Positions 7,071 to 16,340 of a DNA stretch of 28,724 nucleotides are shown piece by piece. Position 1 is the stretch's first letter. Each line of letters opens with the position of its first letter. The stretch comes from DATGZX01 sp035296965. Lineage in GTDB: Bacteria > Planctomycetota > Planctomycetia > Gemmatales > Gemmataceae. Made by a program: the position numbers and the translations under genes. The DNA is taken from contig DATGZX010000208.1 in assembly GCA_035296965.1 (NCBI GenBank), positions 1-28,724 of the forward strand, written 5' to 3'. The notes beneath the pieces are model-generated. The model made no database searches. It saw nothing but the letters and a program-made list of their open reading frames with translations, and had not been told where the DNA came from.

Positions 7071-9128
7071 ATGAATCTACTTTCTCGTGTTCGTCTCGGT
7101 CGCACCAAGGCTTGTCACAGCAGGTATCTCAGGCCCTCCAGGCAGTTGTCCAAGAGGTTGTCGGTCGAATGCCTGGAACAACGACTTGTTCCAGCCGTGT
7201 TGACGGTGGTGCCCGAGACATTTTCCACCGACGCCCTGCACTTCCACTCGCTCCAGGATGCCCTGGTCGCAAGCGTGAATGGCGATAGCGTCCAAGTCGA
7301 ACCTGGAGCGAGCCAGAGCGCCTTTCTCGCCCCTGCCCTCTTCAATAACACGACACTGGCCTTGGCCGCGGCAGCAGGCGACACCAAGATCACGACCGAC
7401 GATCCGATTACTCCCGCGGATGTGATCTCGGTGGGCGGAGAGATCGAGTTGATCGATGCGGTCGCTCCTGCTGCGGCAGGTCATTTCACCTTGACCCTTC
7501 ATGACGCGCTGGCCAACCCCCACACCGCTGGGACTATGGTCACGAACCAGGACCGCGTCGGCATCGCCGACAACGTCACGGTCCAGGGGGATTTGAATGC
7601 CGCTCCGGCCACCGTTCCCGATCTCGAGGTCTGGTCCGGCACCACGCAGGTCACGCTGCTTAACCTGAACATTTCTGTGCTAATGCTAGGCACCGGCTCT
7701 TCCGGAACTCAGGTGATATCTTCGATATTCAATTCTGTTGCGGAGGTCGGCGGCGGCACAGGCAATGGTCAGAACGTTTTGGCCGACAACACGGTCACGG
7801 AGGACGGCTTTGTCAGCTTGACCGGCAACAACCCCGGGGTGACAACGGGTGACAAGCTGTTGAACAACCGTTTCATCGGCGGCGCCCGCGTCCTTCTCCA
7901 AGAGGACGATGGCACGCTCGTGCAGAACAATACGTTCACCGGCGAGCCGGCCAACGGTGTCGCTCTTTCGGTCGACGATAGCCAGGACGTGACCGTGGCT
8001 CAGAATCAAATCGCACTCATTGGCAGCAGCCTGGATAAGGCCCTTCGCGTCGAGTTTGTGGCTCATGCCACCAGTGCCACCATCCTCAATAACACCATCA
8101 GCACCAGCGGTCTGGGAATTGGGATATACCTCAATGTCGGTGAGTCCGCGAACTTCGAGGCGCTGCTGCAGGGCAACGACCTGCGTGGTAATGCCGTGGG
8201 CGTCGAGGATTTCGGCGACGCCGTCGGCGCCGGCGCTGTTGACCTGGGTGGAGGTGCAGCGGGCGCTCTGGGCACCAGCCGCGGCGGCAACAATTTCCGC
8301 GGTTTCGCCGCTTCGGACACTGCCAACGGCGTTTTTGCCGTCTACCTGACAAATACAAATCCCGCAGCCACGATCAGCGCCCAGGACAACATCTGGAGCG
8401 TCGCCGATCCGACGACCGTCATCAAGGACGGCACCCACAATACCAACGCCGGCGGCGGCAATCCCGGCACGGGATCGATCAATGTCGGCGCGACCCAGCT
8501 GAGCGCCGACCAGCAATTCGTGCAGACACTTTATAACGACTTCCTGGAACGCAGCGGCAGCGTGACCGAGCTGAACCTGTGGGTCGCCCAACTACCAACT
8601 CTGGGGCAGACCGGCGTCGCCAACGACATCATCCACTCCCAAGAAGGGCTCACAGATCTGGTCGACAGGTATTACCAGGAGTACCTGGGCCGAACCGCCG
8701 ACCCCGCCGGCCAGGCCGCCTGGGTCAGCGTCCTGGAGCATGGCGGCACTGCCGAGCAGGTCGCCATCGGCTTCCTCAGCTCGCCCGAGTATTACAACCG
8801 CGCCACCGCGCTGAGCAGCTCGCCCGATCCGGACGCCAACTTCGTTCAGTCTCTGTACGAGCAATTGCTTGGCCGTCCGGGTAGCGCCACCGAGATCGAC
8901 GGGTGGCTGACGCAGTTGCCGACCCTCGGCCGCAACGGCGTGGTTGCCGGCATCGTCGGCTCCGCGGAATATCGGACCGACGAGGTGCTCGGGCTCTATG
9001 TCACCCTACTGCACCGTCAAGGCCGGCCTTCGGCCGCGGAGCTGGCATTTTGGGCCAACTCCAACCTCGACCTCCTGAGCATCGAAGTTCAGTTCACCGG
9101 GTCCCAGGAGTTCTACACGAATGGTTGA
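7071..9128 (+). CDS. Tagged surface protein: beta-helix passenger plus C-terminal DUF4214 repeats
   Basis: This protein has 685 residues from the chosen ATG. Residues 1-42 are basic and end in CLEQRLVPA (34-42), the planctomycete N-terminal tag of large extracellular proteins (LEDR/LEPR type). It replaces an ordinary hydrophobic signal peptide. Residues 45-470 are a Gly/Asn/Thr-rich right-handed parallel beta-helix-like region with repeated N-N-x-h strands (NNTFTGEPANGVALSVDDSQ, NNTISTSG, LQGNDLRGNAVGV). From about residue 480 to the end are four roughly 50-residue helical repeats of DUF4214 type, marked by LYNDFLERSGS, YYQEYLGRTAD, LYEQLLGRPGS and LYVTLLHRQGR, each followed by a conserved Trp. 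The protein ends in EFYTNG. The role is probably cell-surface or adhesive; no catalytic residues are recognised. Its N- and C-terminal parts match the protein at 23497-27030. Confidence 0.87.
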   Translation: MNLLSRVRLGRTKACHSRYLRPSRQLSKRLSVECLEQRLVPAVLTVVPETFSTDALHFHSLQDALVASVNGDSVQVEPGASQSAFLAPALFNNTTLALAAAAGDTKITTDDPITPADVISVGGEIELIDAVAPAAAGHFTLTLHDALANPHTAGTMVTNQDRVGIADNVTVQGDLNAAPATVPDLEVWSGTTQVTLLNLNISVLMLGTGSSGTQVISSIFNSVAEVGGGTGNGQNVLADNTVTEDGFVSLTGNNPGVTTGDKLLNNRFIGGARVLLQEDDGTLVQNNTFTGEPANGVALSVDDSQDVTVAQNQIALIGSSLDKALRVEFVAHATSATILNNTISTSGLGIGIYLNVGESANFEALLQGNDLRGNAVGVEDFGDAVGAGAVDLGGGAAGALGTSRGGNNFRGFAASDTANGVFAVYLTNTNPAATISAQDNIWSVADPTTVIKDGTHNTNAGGGNPGTGSINVGATQLSADQQFVQTLYNDFLERSGSVTELNLWVAQLPTLGQTGVANDIIHSQEGLTDLVDRYYQEYLGRTADPAGQAAWVSVLEHGGTAEQVAIGFLSSPEYYNRATALSSSPDPDANFVQSLYEQLLGRPGSATEIDGWLTQLPTLGRNGVVAGIVGSAEYRTDEVLGLYVTLLHRQGRPSAAELAFWANSNLDLLSIEVQFTGSQEFYTNG

Positions 9129-9437
9129 CATAGACGGTGCATGAACGAGCACCCAAGGATCATGACGTAGCGTCCGGGACTCCCGCGGAAAAGCGCTCAA
9201 GGCTGCGGCGCCGTGAGCGGGCATCCGCCGGAAGCTCGAGGCCGCCTGGTCTTGTCAACGAAGGAGGGCGCACGCCATCCAGACTGGCGTCCAAGTGAGG
9301 GAGTGTTGGCGCGAGGAGAAGTAAGCGCCCGGGGCAGGATCTTTCGGAGCACATCGTGCCGGCAGGTTTTGACGCCTGCTTGCTGATGCCAAGATCCATC
9401 GCGGGGCCTTATTCCAGCCCAGTGACTACTCCGGCCC
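9129..9437. other. Intergenic region between convergent genes, no gene seen
   Basis: This stretch lies between the 3' ends of the surface-protein gene and the formamidase-like gene. A short GGTGC/GCACC inverted pair near 9136-9153 is too weak and lacks a T tract. No coding sequence or RNA gene is recognised. Confidence 0.6.
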
Positions 9438-10976
9438 TCATGACCCCAGAAAGCGCTTGAACAAATTCGCCGTGATCGTTTGTACGCGCGGGTCAGGGCC
9501 CTTGGGAAATGCGCCGTGGGCAGAGGGGTGTATGTAGCCGGGCGGCGCGCTCAGGCCGTCCGACCACCAGATAGTGGCTGAGTTGAAGACCAGGTTGTCC
9601 TTGGGACCTGGATAAATCGTGGAGGTGTAGAACGCCTCCTTGCCACGGCCCTTCACTTTCCCCCGACCGACGACTTCGAGTCCCGGGATATCGGCGGGGT
9701 CGCCATGCCATTCCCAGCCCACAAGGCCCCCAATGCCGTCGCCATTCTTCATGCCGCTGCCGGCAAAGAGCCAGTGGTTCTCCTTGGCGCAAATCCAATC
9801 TGCGCCGCCCACGACCGGAAACGTGCTGCGGGCGCCGATCAGGGTCGCTTCGTTGGGGCCGTTATGCTTGAATTCGAGCAGCTCGGGGAAGCCATTCTTA
9901 ACTGCTTCATCCTGGATGGGGCCATACTGGCCGATCCGGCTGATGGTGCGATTGGGAACGCCCGCATCACTCGGCGAGAACGAAGTGACGCCGCAACAGG
10001 TGTTGCCGCTCAGGAAGGCGACGTTGACGCCCGCCGCGATTGCCAACTTGACGTTGTTGAACATCTCGATCGACCAGTATTCGTCGTGTCCAACCGAGAG
10101 CCAGGATTTGCCGCGGAGCAAACCCGCGGCGTCGGTGTGCGTGTCGACGTTGCTGATGTAGGAGACGTCGTAGCCGTGCTGTTCCATCCAGAAGGCGAGT
10201 GGAAACTCCCAGAGCAGGAATTCGCCCGAGCCCTGTGAAAGAGGAGCATCGAGAATCTGGCAATACTTGCCGTAGGGCCGGTCCCAGCTCACGCGTACGC
10301 CCGGTCCCCAGTACCATTCCTTTTTGCCGTTGTCGTAGAGGGCGTAGTGATCGGGCCAACGGTTGTAAGCCGACCAGGTGGTGTCGCTGCACTGAAACAA
10401 GAAGTCACAAACTCGGTCATCGCGGAGGATGAAGACGACGTAGCTTTGCAGGCCCTCCTTTTCGGCGGTGAGTTTGCCCAGGTAGACTCCGCTCGGCCAT
10501 TCCTTCGGGATTTCGATCTTCGCCGACGCCTCCCACCGGCACTCGCGGAGGCGCTCTTCACTAACCGGCGGATCGGGCTGGACTTGGCCGTGGAATGGAC
10601 CGAGCTTGGCCAGGTGCCGGCCGCCCTTGCCGCCGTAGTAGCCCAGGCGATAGATATCGATCACGAAAGGGGAAGGTGGATTCGTGCTGACCATGATGGA
10701 AAGAGTTTCGCCGGCCCGAAGGCTCGTGTGCGAGCAATAGCCTTCGATCCAGGGGCAGCGGTATTTCGTCTTGGGATCGACGCGCGTTTTTTTGAGTAGC
10801 CAGTCCATGGTGCCGGGCTTTTGATTCTCGCTGCGGATCAGACCGCGTCGGGCCGCCTCGGGGCCGGCAAGTGCACTGGCCAGAGAGGCCACAGCCAGCG
10901 TTCCGCCAACTGCAGCGGCTTTCTTGAGCACGTCGCGACGATCGAGCGTGGGATCGAAGGAAGTTGGTTCGATCAT
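9438..10976 (-). CDS. Tat-exported N,N-dimethylformamidase large-subunit-like protein
   Basis: This is a 512-residue protein. Residues 12-36 are a twin-arginine signal (DRRDVLKKAAAVGG, then a hydrophobic Ala-rich stretch), so it is probably exported folded. The mature part opens with a beta-sandwich-like region (YCSHTSLRAGETLSIMVST, YRLGYYGGKGGRHLAKLG), then a glutamine-amidotransferase-like core: FLFQCSDTTWSAYNRW, SYISNVDTHTD, VGHDEYWS (His297, Glu299, Tyr300) and GVNVAFLSGNTCCG. This is the order seen in the beta (large) subunit family of dimethylformamidase, whose iron centre uses two Tyr and one carboxylate. I infer Tyr300 as a candidate ligand. No small-subunit gene is nearby, so the real substrate may not be dimethylformamide. 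The start is set by AGGAGG at 10983-10988. Confidence 0.83.
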   Translation of the reverse strand: MIEPTSFDPTLDRRDVLKKAAAVGGTLAVASLASALAGPEAARRGLIRSENQKPGTMDWLLKKTRVDPKTKYRCPWIEGYCSHTSLRAGETLSIMVSTNPPSPFVIDIYRLGYYGGKGGRHLAKLGPFHGQVQPDPPVSEERLRECRWEASAKIEIPKEWPSGVYLGKLTAEKEGLQSYVVFILRDDRVCDFLFQCSDTTWSAYNRWPDHYALYDNGKKEWYWGPGVRVSWDRPYGKYCQILDAPLSQGSGEFLLWEFPLAFWMEQHGYDVSYISNVDTHTDAAGLLRGKSWLSVGHDEYWSIEMFNNVKLAIAAGVNVAFLSGNTCCGVTSFSPSDAGVPNRTISRIGQYGPIQDEAVKNGFPELLEFKHNGPNEATLIGARSTFPVVGGADWICAKENHWLFAGSGMKNGDGIGGLVGWEWHGDPADIPGLEVVGRGKVKGRGKEAFYTSTIYPGPKDNLVFNSATIWWSDGLSAPPGYIHPSAHGAFPKGPDPRVQTITANLFKRFLGS

Positions 10977-10982
10977 GGATGG

Positions 10983-10988
10983 CCTCCT
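10983..10988 (-). promoter_or_regulatory. Ribosome binding site that fixes the start at 10976
   Basis: A perfect AGGAGG (minus strand) lies six bases from the ATG and places the twin-arginine motif 12 residues in. The frame stays open for 37 more codons upstream, without another such site. Confidence 0.8.
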
Positions 10989-11212
10989 GTGCGCGTGTGG
11001 AAACAAGGCGTATTTGGCGATGGCCGGTAGGAACGATAGCGAGTTTAGCCCGAGGCCAAGCAAGCTGCAAGGCGCGGGCGGAGTCACGGCTGTACCAGGG
11101 TGCGTTCTGCTTTGACCTTCTTGCTTGAAGCGTCCGCTATATCTGGGTATCTATGGAGAGGGAAGGTCCATTTTTCCCCGTGACTACCTGCCTTTCACGA
11201 AGGATCGATTCC
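10989..11212. promoter_or_regulatory. Divergent intergenic region of the formamidase-like and WD40 genes
   Basis: The two start codons face away from each other, so both promoters should lie in these 224 bases. No clear sigma-70 boxes or operator palindrome are seen. AAGGA at 11200-11204 is the ribosome binding site of the WD40 gene, eight bases from its ATG. Confidence 0.45.
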
Positions 11213-14200
11213 ATGCTTCGTTGCGCAGTCTCTTTGGCACTCGTGCTGTTGATGCAACTACCTTCTGCGCTGTGGTCGCAGGAGCCCGCGCCGGGAATTC
11301 GCCCCGGAGCGGCCCAGCGCCACACGCCTCGCCCAAGCGATGCCTTGCCGGACGGCGCCATCCTGAGGCTGGGAACGTCGCGCTATCGTGCGCCATTGGG
11401 CGTCTACCGCGGGGGCCTGTCTACAGACGGGAAACTTCTGGCCATTTTGGACAACTCGGGTCTTCTGATCTTCGACCTGGCCACGGGCGAGTCGCGGCGG
11501 TTGCAAGAGGCACACGATCATTCCGGATTCAAAGAAATTTGGTCGGGGTTGGCGCTCTCCGCTGACAACAAGGAGGTTTTCATTACCACCTCGCGTGACA
11601 GTCTGTGTGGCATTGATGTGGAGACAGGCAAGCTTGTGCGCGAGTTGGACGCAGAGGGCAAGCCGGCTCTAACCAGTTCGCCATATGTTTTCATGCCGCA
11701 AAATGGCTGGAGACAGGTCTGGCCGCTTGCGGCCGGACGCGGGTTAGTGGGCGAAACCAGCCGCTCCGAAATCGTGATCTTCGACCCAACCTCGGAGAAA
11801 ATCGTGCAGCGATTTCCCGTGACGGGCCAGCTGGCCTCTGTCGCGGCCGACGGGAACTGTCTGGCTGTTCTCCATTCCCAGCCCTCGGAAATTGTCCTTT
11901 TTGACTTCAAGGGGAAGGAGCTGCGCCGCGTCCATCATGACAGCATTATTCGCACTGCCCTGGGGCCAAAGGGACACGTCCTCATAACGATCAACAAGGT
12001 TCGCGAGATTCGTGTGTGGGCGACCGAGTCCGGCAAGGGGCTCCACGTATTGAGAATGCCTGGCTCGAATGTTGACGGGCCAGCCCCATCGGTCCTGGCC
12101 GTTTCCCAGGATGAGAAGAATCTATTTGTCGGCACCCAGACGGGCGAGATTTTGCGGTGGAATCTGACAACGGGCCAGGAGTTGCCTCCCCTGGTCGGCC
12201 ATTCCTACGAAGTGACAGGCCTGTATCTCTCGACCAACGGCCAAACTCTGGTTTCTACTGCCTGGGATTGCATGGTTCGCCAGTGGAATCTTGCCACGGG
12301 AAAGCCTCTATCGGGATCTGAGGAAGGTTACCACGGAAATCTCAGAATCGCGCGTTCGCCAGATGGCCGTACTATTGCTCTTTGCGATGGGGGAGGCAGG
12401 TTGGAGACCTGGAGCGCCGTTTCGCGTCAGCGCTTGCGCATCCTGCGACAGTCCGGGCCAAGCTGCAGCAATTTGGCGTTTTCTCCCGATGGCAAACGGT
12501 TGGCAGTGGGCCAGGCTGATTTCACCATTCGCATCCTGAATGTCGAGGATGGCCGGGAGCAGCACAAAATCGATTTGGCCCTGAAGCCTCCGCGCAGTTA
12601 CAGCGAGTTATACGGGCTCCTGTTCAGCCCCGACGGCCGTTTCCTGCTGACCTCCGAATCCGGCGTAGGAACGAGCCTGCTTGAGGCGACCACCGGCAAG
12701 GAAATATGGCACCTGGGCGACTACCTGGATACGGCCTTTTCACCCGACGGCAAAATACTCTTTACCGCCGACGTGAACCAACGGCTCGTCATCCGAAATA
12801 GCGCTACCGGGCAAGCGCTTCATACGGTCACGATGGAGAAAAACAGCTCGTGGATCGCCTTTGCCCCCGACGGCAGCAACCTGGCCACCTGTCATGCGGA
12901 TGGCAGCATCGAGCTACGCGATCCGCGGACATTGCGGAGGCAGAAAACCCTGCGCGGACACATCGGTGAAGTCTTCAGGGCCGAGTTCTCCGCCAGCGGC
13001 AAATGGCTGGCGTCCTGCGGAGACAAGACAGTCCGCATCTGGGAGGTTGCCAGTGGAGCCCAGGTCTTGTGCTTGAACGGCCACACGGGGCACGTTAACC
13101 AGGCGCTCCTGGCGCCTGACAGCCGCACGATTCTCTCGTGCGCGGGCGACTCGACCGCGATACTCTGGCGTACCCGGCCGGTGCCGGAGAAAGGCCCCGC
13201 TCCATCTCTCGAAGCTCTTTGGAACCAGCTGGACGACGAACCAACCAAGGCATACGCGGCTATTTGGAGCCTGACCGACAACCCCAAGGCCAGCGCCGCC
13301 TTTCTTCGTAGCAAAATTGCGCCGCTCAAGATAGATGGCGAGAGAAGCCTTCAGAAGCTGGTGGCGGATCTGGATAGCAAAAGCGAGCCCGAGCGCGAGG
13401 CGGCGAGTCGTGCCCTGGCGGAGCTCGGCAGCGCCGCCGAAGCCGTACTTCGCGAAGCACTCGAGAGTAGCAAGTCCCGGGAAGTCCGCCGGCGCATTAC
13501 GAAACTGCTCGACGGTTTGAGCCAGGCGACGCCCGTCGATCTACGGCGTACACGGGCCGTGCAGGCGCTCGAGCTGTGCGGCACGGCCGAGGCCGAGGAA
13601 GTGCTTCGACAATGGTCGGAAGGTTCGGAAGAAATCCTGCTCACGCGCGATGCGCGGGCTGCCCTCCAAAGGATTCGCAAGGAAACTCCTGCTCCGAGCG
13701 GCCCCCAATCTGCTCCCTTGCCCGCGCAGCAAGACGGCCGCGACTTACAACCCAAGACCAAGGCTCGCGTGGACCTTTACGGCGATCTCCTGCCAGAGCA
13801 TGCCGTGGCACGGCTGGGGACCACGCGCTTTCGGGACACCGCCCTGGCCCTTACTCCGCATGGGAAAATCCTGGTCGTTCTAGCCGGGAATGGGGCGCTT
13901 TCTTTGTGTGACGCAGCGACCGGCCGAGAAATTCACCGGTTGAGCGAAGCGCTCTCGACTCCGGTCGAGGCGGCGCTTTCGCCCGACGGCAAGTTGCTGG
14001 TCGTTGGCACCGACTCCACGATTTTCGTCTGGGAAATGGCCAGCGGCAGGCGGCTGCTTGTTCTGGACGACTTCCAAGATAGAGTGAATTCGATGGCCCT
14101 GTCGCCCGATGGCAGTACCTTGGCCGTCGGTCTTGGCCTCCGCTCCGCCGTTGGGCAAGGGGCTGGACAGGCGATCCGGCTTTTGGCCATACCCTCCGGA

Positions 14201-16297
14201 AAGGTGCTCCGGGAATTCGGGCAACAGCCAGACTCGAGCATCCATTCTCTTGCGTTCTCGCCTGACGGCAAGAACCTCGCCGTGGAGAGCGTGGCGCTTA
14301 GGCCTGACGGCAACTTTAAAGGGCCGTGCACCTTGCAACTTTGGGATCCCAGCACCGGCAAGCAGCGGGGCGTGCTGGGTGAACCTCACGAGAGTTGCAG
14401 GAAGGTCGCCTTCTCGCCTAAAGGCGACCTCCTTGCCACTGTCGAAAACAACACTCCTCACGATGGCGGCACCGTGCGCATTTTGCAAGTCGCGACGGGT
14501 CGGCTCCTTCACCAATGGTCTGTAGAAGCCAGACACTTGGTGCTGGCCTTCGCTCCCGAGGGCAAGCTCCTGGCCGCTGGGGGCTGGGGAGACACGCGTG
14601 TCTGGGATCCGGCAAGCGGCAAGGAAATTCTTCGGTTTCCATTTGGAGTTGACTCGCTGCTGTTTTCCGCAGATGGCAGGTTCCTGATCACCTCGTCAAG
14701 CCTAGTGCGCTTCTGGCAAACCAGCACGTGGAAAGAAGCCCGGAAAATCGCTGGACATCAAGAAACAGTGAGCTGTCTTGCCTTCGCGCCGGATGGCGGC
14801 ACCATCGCCACGGGGAGCTGGGATCGAACGGTTCGACTTTGGGATGCCTCGTCTGGCCAGGAACTCGCCTGTTTGGAGACCAATGAAGGCGGCTTCCGCT
14901 CGCTGGCTTTTTCCAAGGATGGCAACTTGCTTGCCACCGGGGGCGGCAGGAACGATGGGATATGCATTTGGGATTGGCGCGGCCGCCGACTCATACGCCG
15001 TCTTGACAAACCCAGCCTTGACTTCGATGGGTTAGCCTTTACTCCCGATAGCAAAACCTTGGCCTCTCTGGGCATCAACGATGGGAAGGTATATCTTTGG
15101 GATCTGGCTACCGGAAAGGCGCTTCCGAATTGGAATGGCAGGGCTATCGGCACGAGCGGTCTTGCTGTTTCTACGGACGGACGGTGGCTGGCTACCAAAT
15201 ACGATATGGGGCTGACACGGCTGTGGGACCTTGCAAGCGGCAAGTTGATCCGAGAAGCCGGCGAAGAACCGAACATGAGTAATCAGGGCAGAATTCTCGC
15301 CTTTTCCCCCGATGGCCGAATGCTGGCCGTTGGCGGTCAAGAGTTGGCCCTTTTGGAAGTAGCATCGGGGCAAACGCGCTGGAAATTGGCCAGTGGGTCC
15401 CTCCGCCTGGAAGTAGCATCGGGGCAAACGCGCTGGAAGTTGGCCAGTGGATTCCACCGTCCCATCTCCGCCCTGGCGTTTTCACCGAACAGCCGTCTGC
15501 TTGCCGTCGGCTCCGAGGATGCAGACGTACTCATTCAGGACGTTCTCTGTAACGAGGAGATCGGTCGGCTGAAGGGGCATTATCGGCGAGTTGGCGCCGT
15601 AGCTTTCTCACCAGACGGCAAAAAGCTGGCATCGGGCGGCGGCGACATGACCTCTCTGGTCTGGGACGCCAGCCAATTCAAACCCGCTGGCTTGCCCACA
15701 ACGGTCAACCTGAACAATGCCTTGCTCGAATCGCTCTGGGCCAAGCTAGCGGAGAAAGACGGGCAGAAAGCCTTCGAGGCCATGAGCGTGCTGGTAGGCG
15801 GTCAAGATTCGCCTGTCCCCTTTCTTCGAAGGAAGCTGCAGCGCGGCTCCGGTACGCGAATTGCCCAGCTGCTCGTGGATCTTGACAGCGATCGTTTTGC
15901 CGTGCGCGATACGGCCGCGCAGGAGCTGGAGCTCTACGCCGATGCCGCCGAGTCTGCCCTGCGCCGGGCACTCGCGGAGCATTCAAGCCCCGAAATAAAA
16001 CGGCGCATCGTGGACCTTCTCGACGCTCTCAAACCACCACCGCCGCCCCCGGAGCCGGAATTACGATGGGGAGGCAGGCAGGTGCCAGATCCGGCCAAGC
16101 TCATCAGGCCGGAAGGCAGCATTCTTTCTCAGAGGACACTGCGGATAATGCGCGCCGTTGAAGTGTTAGAAAATATCGGCTCCCAGGAAGCGCGAAAAGC
16201 TCTTAAAACTCTGGCCGACGGCGACCCGGATCTGCTCTGGACGCAGGACGCCGGCGCTTCTCTGCGCCGGCTCGATAAGCGCGCACGCGGGAACTGA
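11213..16297 (+). CDS. Giant secreted WD40/HEAT-like protein with internal whole-length duplication
   Basis: The protein has 1694 residues. Residues 1-24 are a signal peptide (MLRCAVSLALVLLMQLPSAL). Two similar modules follow. Module 1, about 43-822, has roughly 12-14 WD40-type blades, many with FSPDGK/R-L followed by h-R-h-W/L-D, then a Glu/Ala/Leu-rich helical domain at about 665-822 (LVADLDSKSEPEREAASRAL). Module 2, about 859-1694, repeats the plan, with its helical domain from about 1503 (LLVDLDSDRFAVRDTAAQEL). The modules open alike (ILRLGTSRYR versus VARLGTTRFR). A PPPPPPEPE spacer interrupts the second helical domain. This architecture is frequent in Gemmataceae; the role is unknown, presumably a protein-interaction scaffold outside the cytoplasm. 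The start is chosen from AAGGA at 11200-11204 and the signal peptide; an in-frame ATG at 11153 would bury the signal peptide. Confidence 0.9.
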   Translation: MLRCAVSLALVLLMQLPSALWSQEPAPGIRPGAAQRHTPRPSDALPDGAILRLGTSRYRAPLGVYRGGLSTDGKLLAILDNSGLLIFDLATGESRRLQEAHDHSGFKEIWSGLALSADNKEVFITTSRDSLCGIDVETGKLVRELDAEGKPALTSSPYVFMPQNGWRQVWPLAAGRGLVGETSRSEIVIFDPTSEKIVQRFPVTGQLASVAADGNCLAVLHSQPSEIVLFDFKGKELRRVHHDSIIRTALGPKGHVLITINKVREIRVWATESGKGLHVLRMPGSNVDGPAPSVLAVSQDEKNLFVGTQTGEILRWNLTTGQELPPLVGHSYEVTGLYLSTNGQTLVSTAWDCMVRQWNLATGKPLSGSEEGYHGNLRIARSPDGRTIALCDGGGRLETWSAVSRQRLRILRQSGPSCSNLAFSPDGKRLAVGQADFTIRILNVEDGREQHKIDLALKPPRSYSELYGLLFSPDGRFLLTSESGVGTSLLEATTGKEIWHLGDYLDTAFSPDGKILFTADVNQRLVIRNSATGQALHTVTMEKNSSWIAFAPDGSNLATCHADGSIELRDPRTLRRQKTLRGHIGEVFRAEFSASGKWLASCGDKTVRIWEVASGAQVLCLNGHTGHVNQALLAPDSRTILSCAGDSTAILWRTRPVPEKGPAPSLEALWNQLDDEPTKAYAAIWSLTDNPKASAAFLRSKIAPLKIDGERSLQKLVADLDSKSEPEREAASRALAELGSAAEAVLREALESSKSREVRRRITKLLDGLSQATPVDLRRTRAVQALELCGTAEAEEVLRQWSEGSEEILLTRDARAALQRIRKETPAPSGPQSAPLPAQQDGRDLQPKTKARVDLYGDLLPEHAVARLGTTRFRDTALALTPHGKILVVLAGNGALSLCDAATGREIHRLSEALSTPVEAALSPDGKLLVVGTDSTIFVWEMASGRRLLVLDDFQDRVNSMALSPDGSTLAVGLGLRSAVGQGAGQAIRLLAIPSGKVLREFGQQPDSSIHSLAFSPDGKNLAVESVALRPDGNFKGPCTLQLWDPSTGKQRGVLGEPHESCRKVAFSPKGDLLATVENNTPHDGGTVRILQVATGRLLHQWSVEARHLVLAFAPEGKLLAAGGWGDTRVWDPASGKEILRFPFGVDSLLFSADGRFLITSSSLVRFWQTSTWKEARKIAGHQETVSCLAFAPDGGTIATGSWDRTVRLWDASSGQELACLETNEGGFRSLAFSKDGNLLATGGGRNDGICIWDWRGRRLIRRLDKPSLDFDGLAFTPDSKTLASLGINDGKVYLWDLATGKALPNWNGRAIGTSGLAVSTDGRWLATKYDMGLTRLWDLASGKLIREAGEEPNMSNQGRILAFSPDGRMLAVGGQELALLEVASGQTRWKLASGSLRLEVASGQTRWKLASGFHRPISALAFSPNSRLLAVGSEDADVLIQDVLCNEEIGRLKGHYRRVGAVAFSPDGKKLASGGGDMTSLVWDASQFKPAGLPTTVNLNNALLESLWAKLAEKDGQKAFEAMSVLVGGQDSPVPFLRRKLQRGSGTRIAQLLVDLDSDRFAVRDTAAQELELYADAAESALRRALAEHSSPEIKRRIVDLLDALKPPPPPPEPELRWGGRQVPDPAKLIRPEGSILSQRTLRIMRAVEVLENIGSQEARKALKTLADGDPDLLWTQDAGASLRRLDKRARGN
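15354..15461 (+). repeat. 54-bp in-frame tandem duplication inside the WD40 gene
   Basis: Copy 1 (15354-15407) and copy 2 (15408-15461) share 42 of their first 43 bases; the last 11 bases agree at 7 positions. They encode LEVASGQTRWKLASG twice, an 18-residue period, so a single blade's outer strands are written twice. This looks recent compared with the rest of the gene. Confidence 0.93.
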
Positions 16298-16340
16298 AGA
16301 AATTTCGGTTTACGTCCATCCTCCCGCTTTGCGGCCCGCG

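Noticed and set aside
7686..8591. 300-codon minus-strand frame antisense to the first surface protein
   Set aside because: It is a mirror of high-GC codon bias in the real gene. It has no start signal, and the plus strand has tag, beta-helix and DUF4214.
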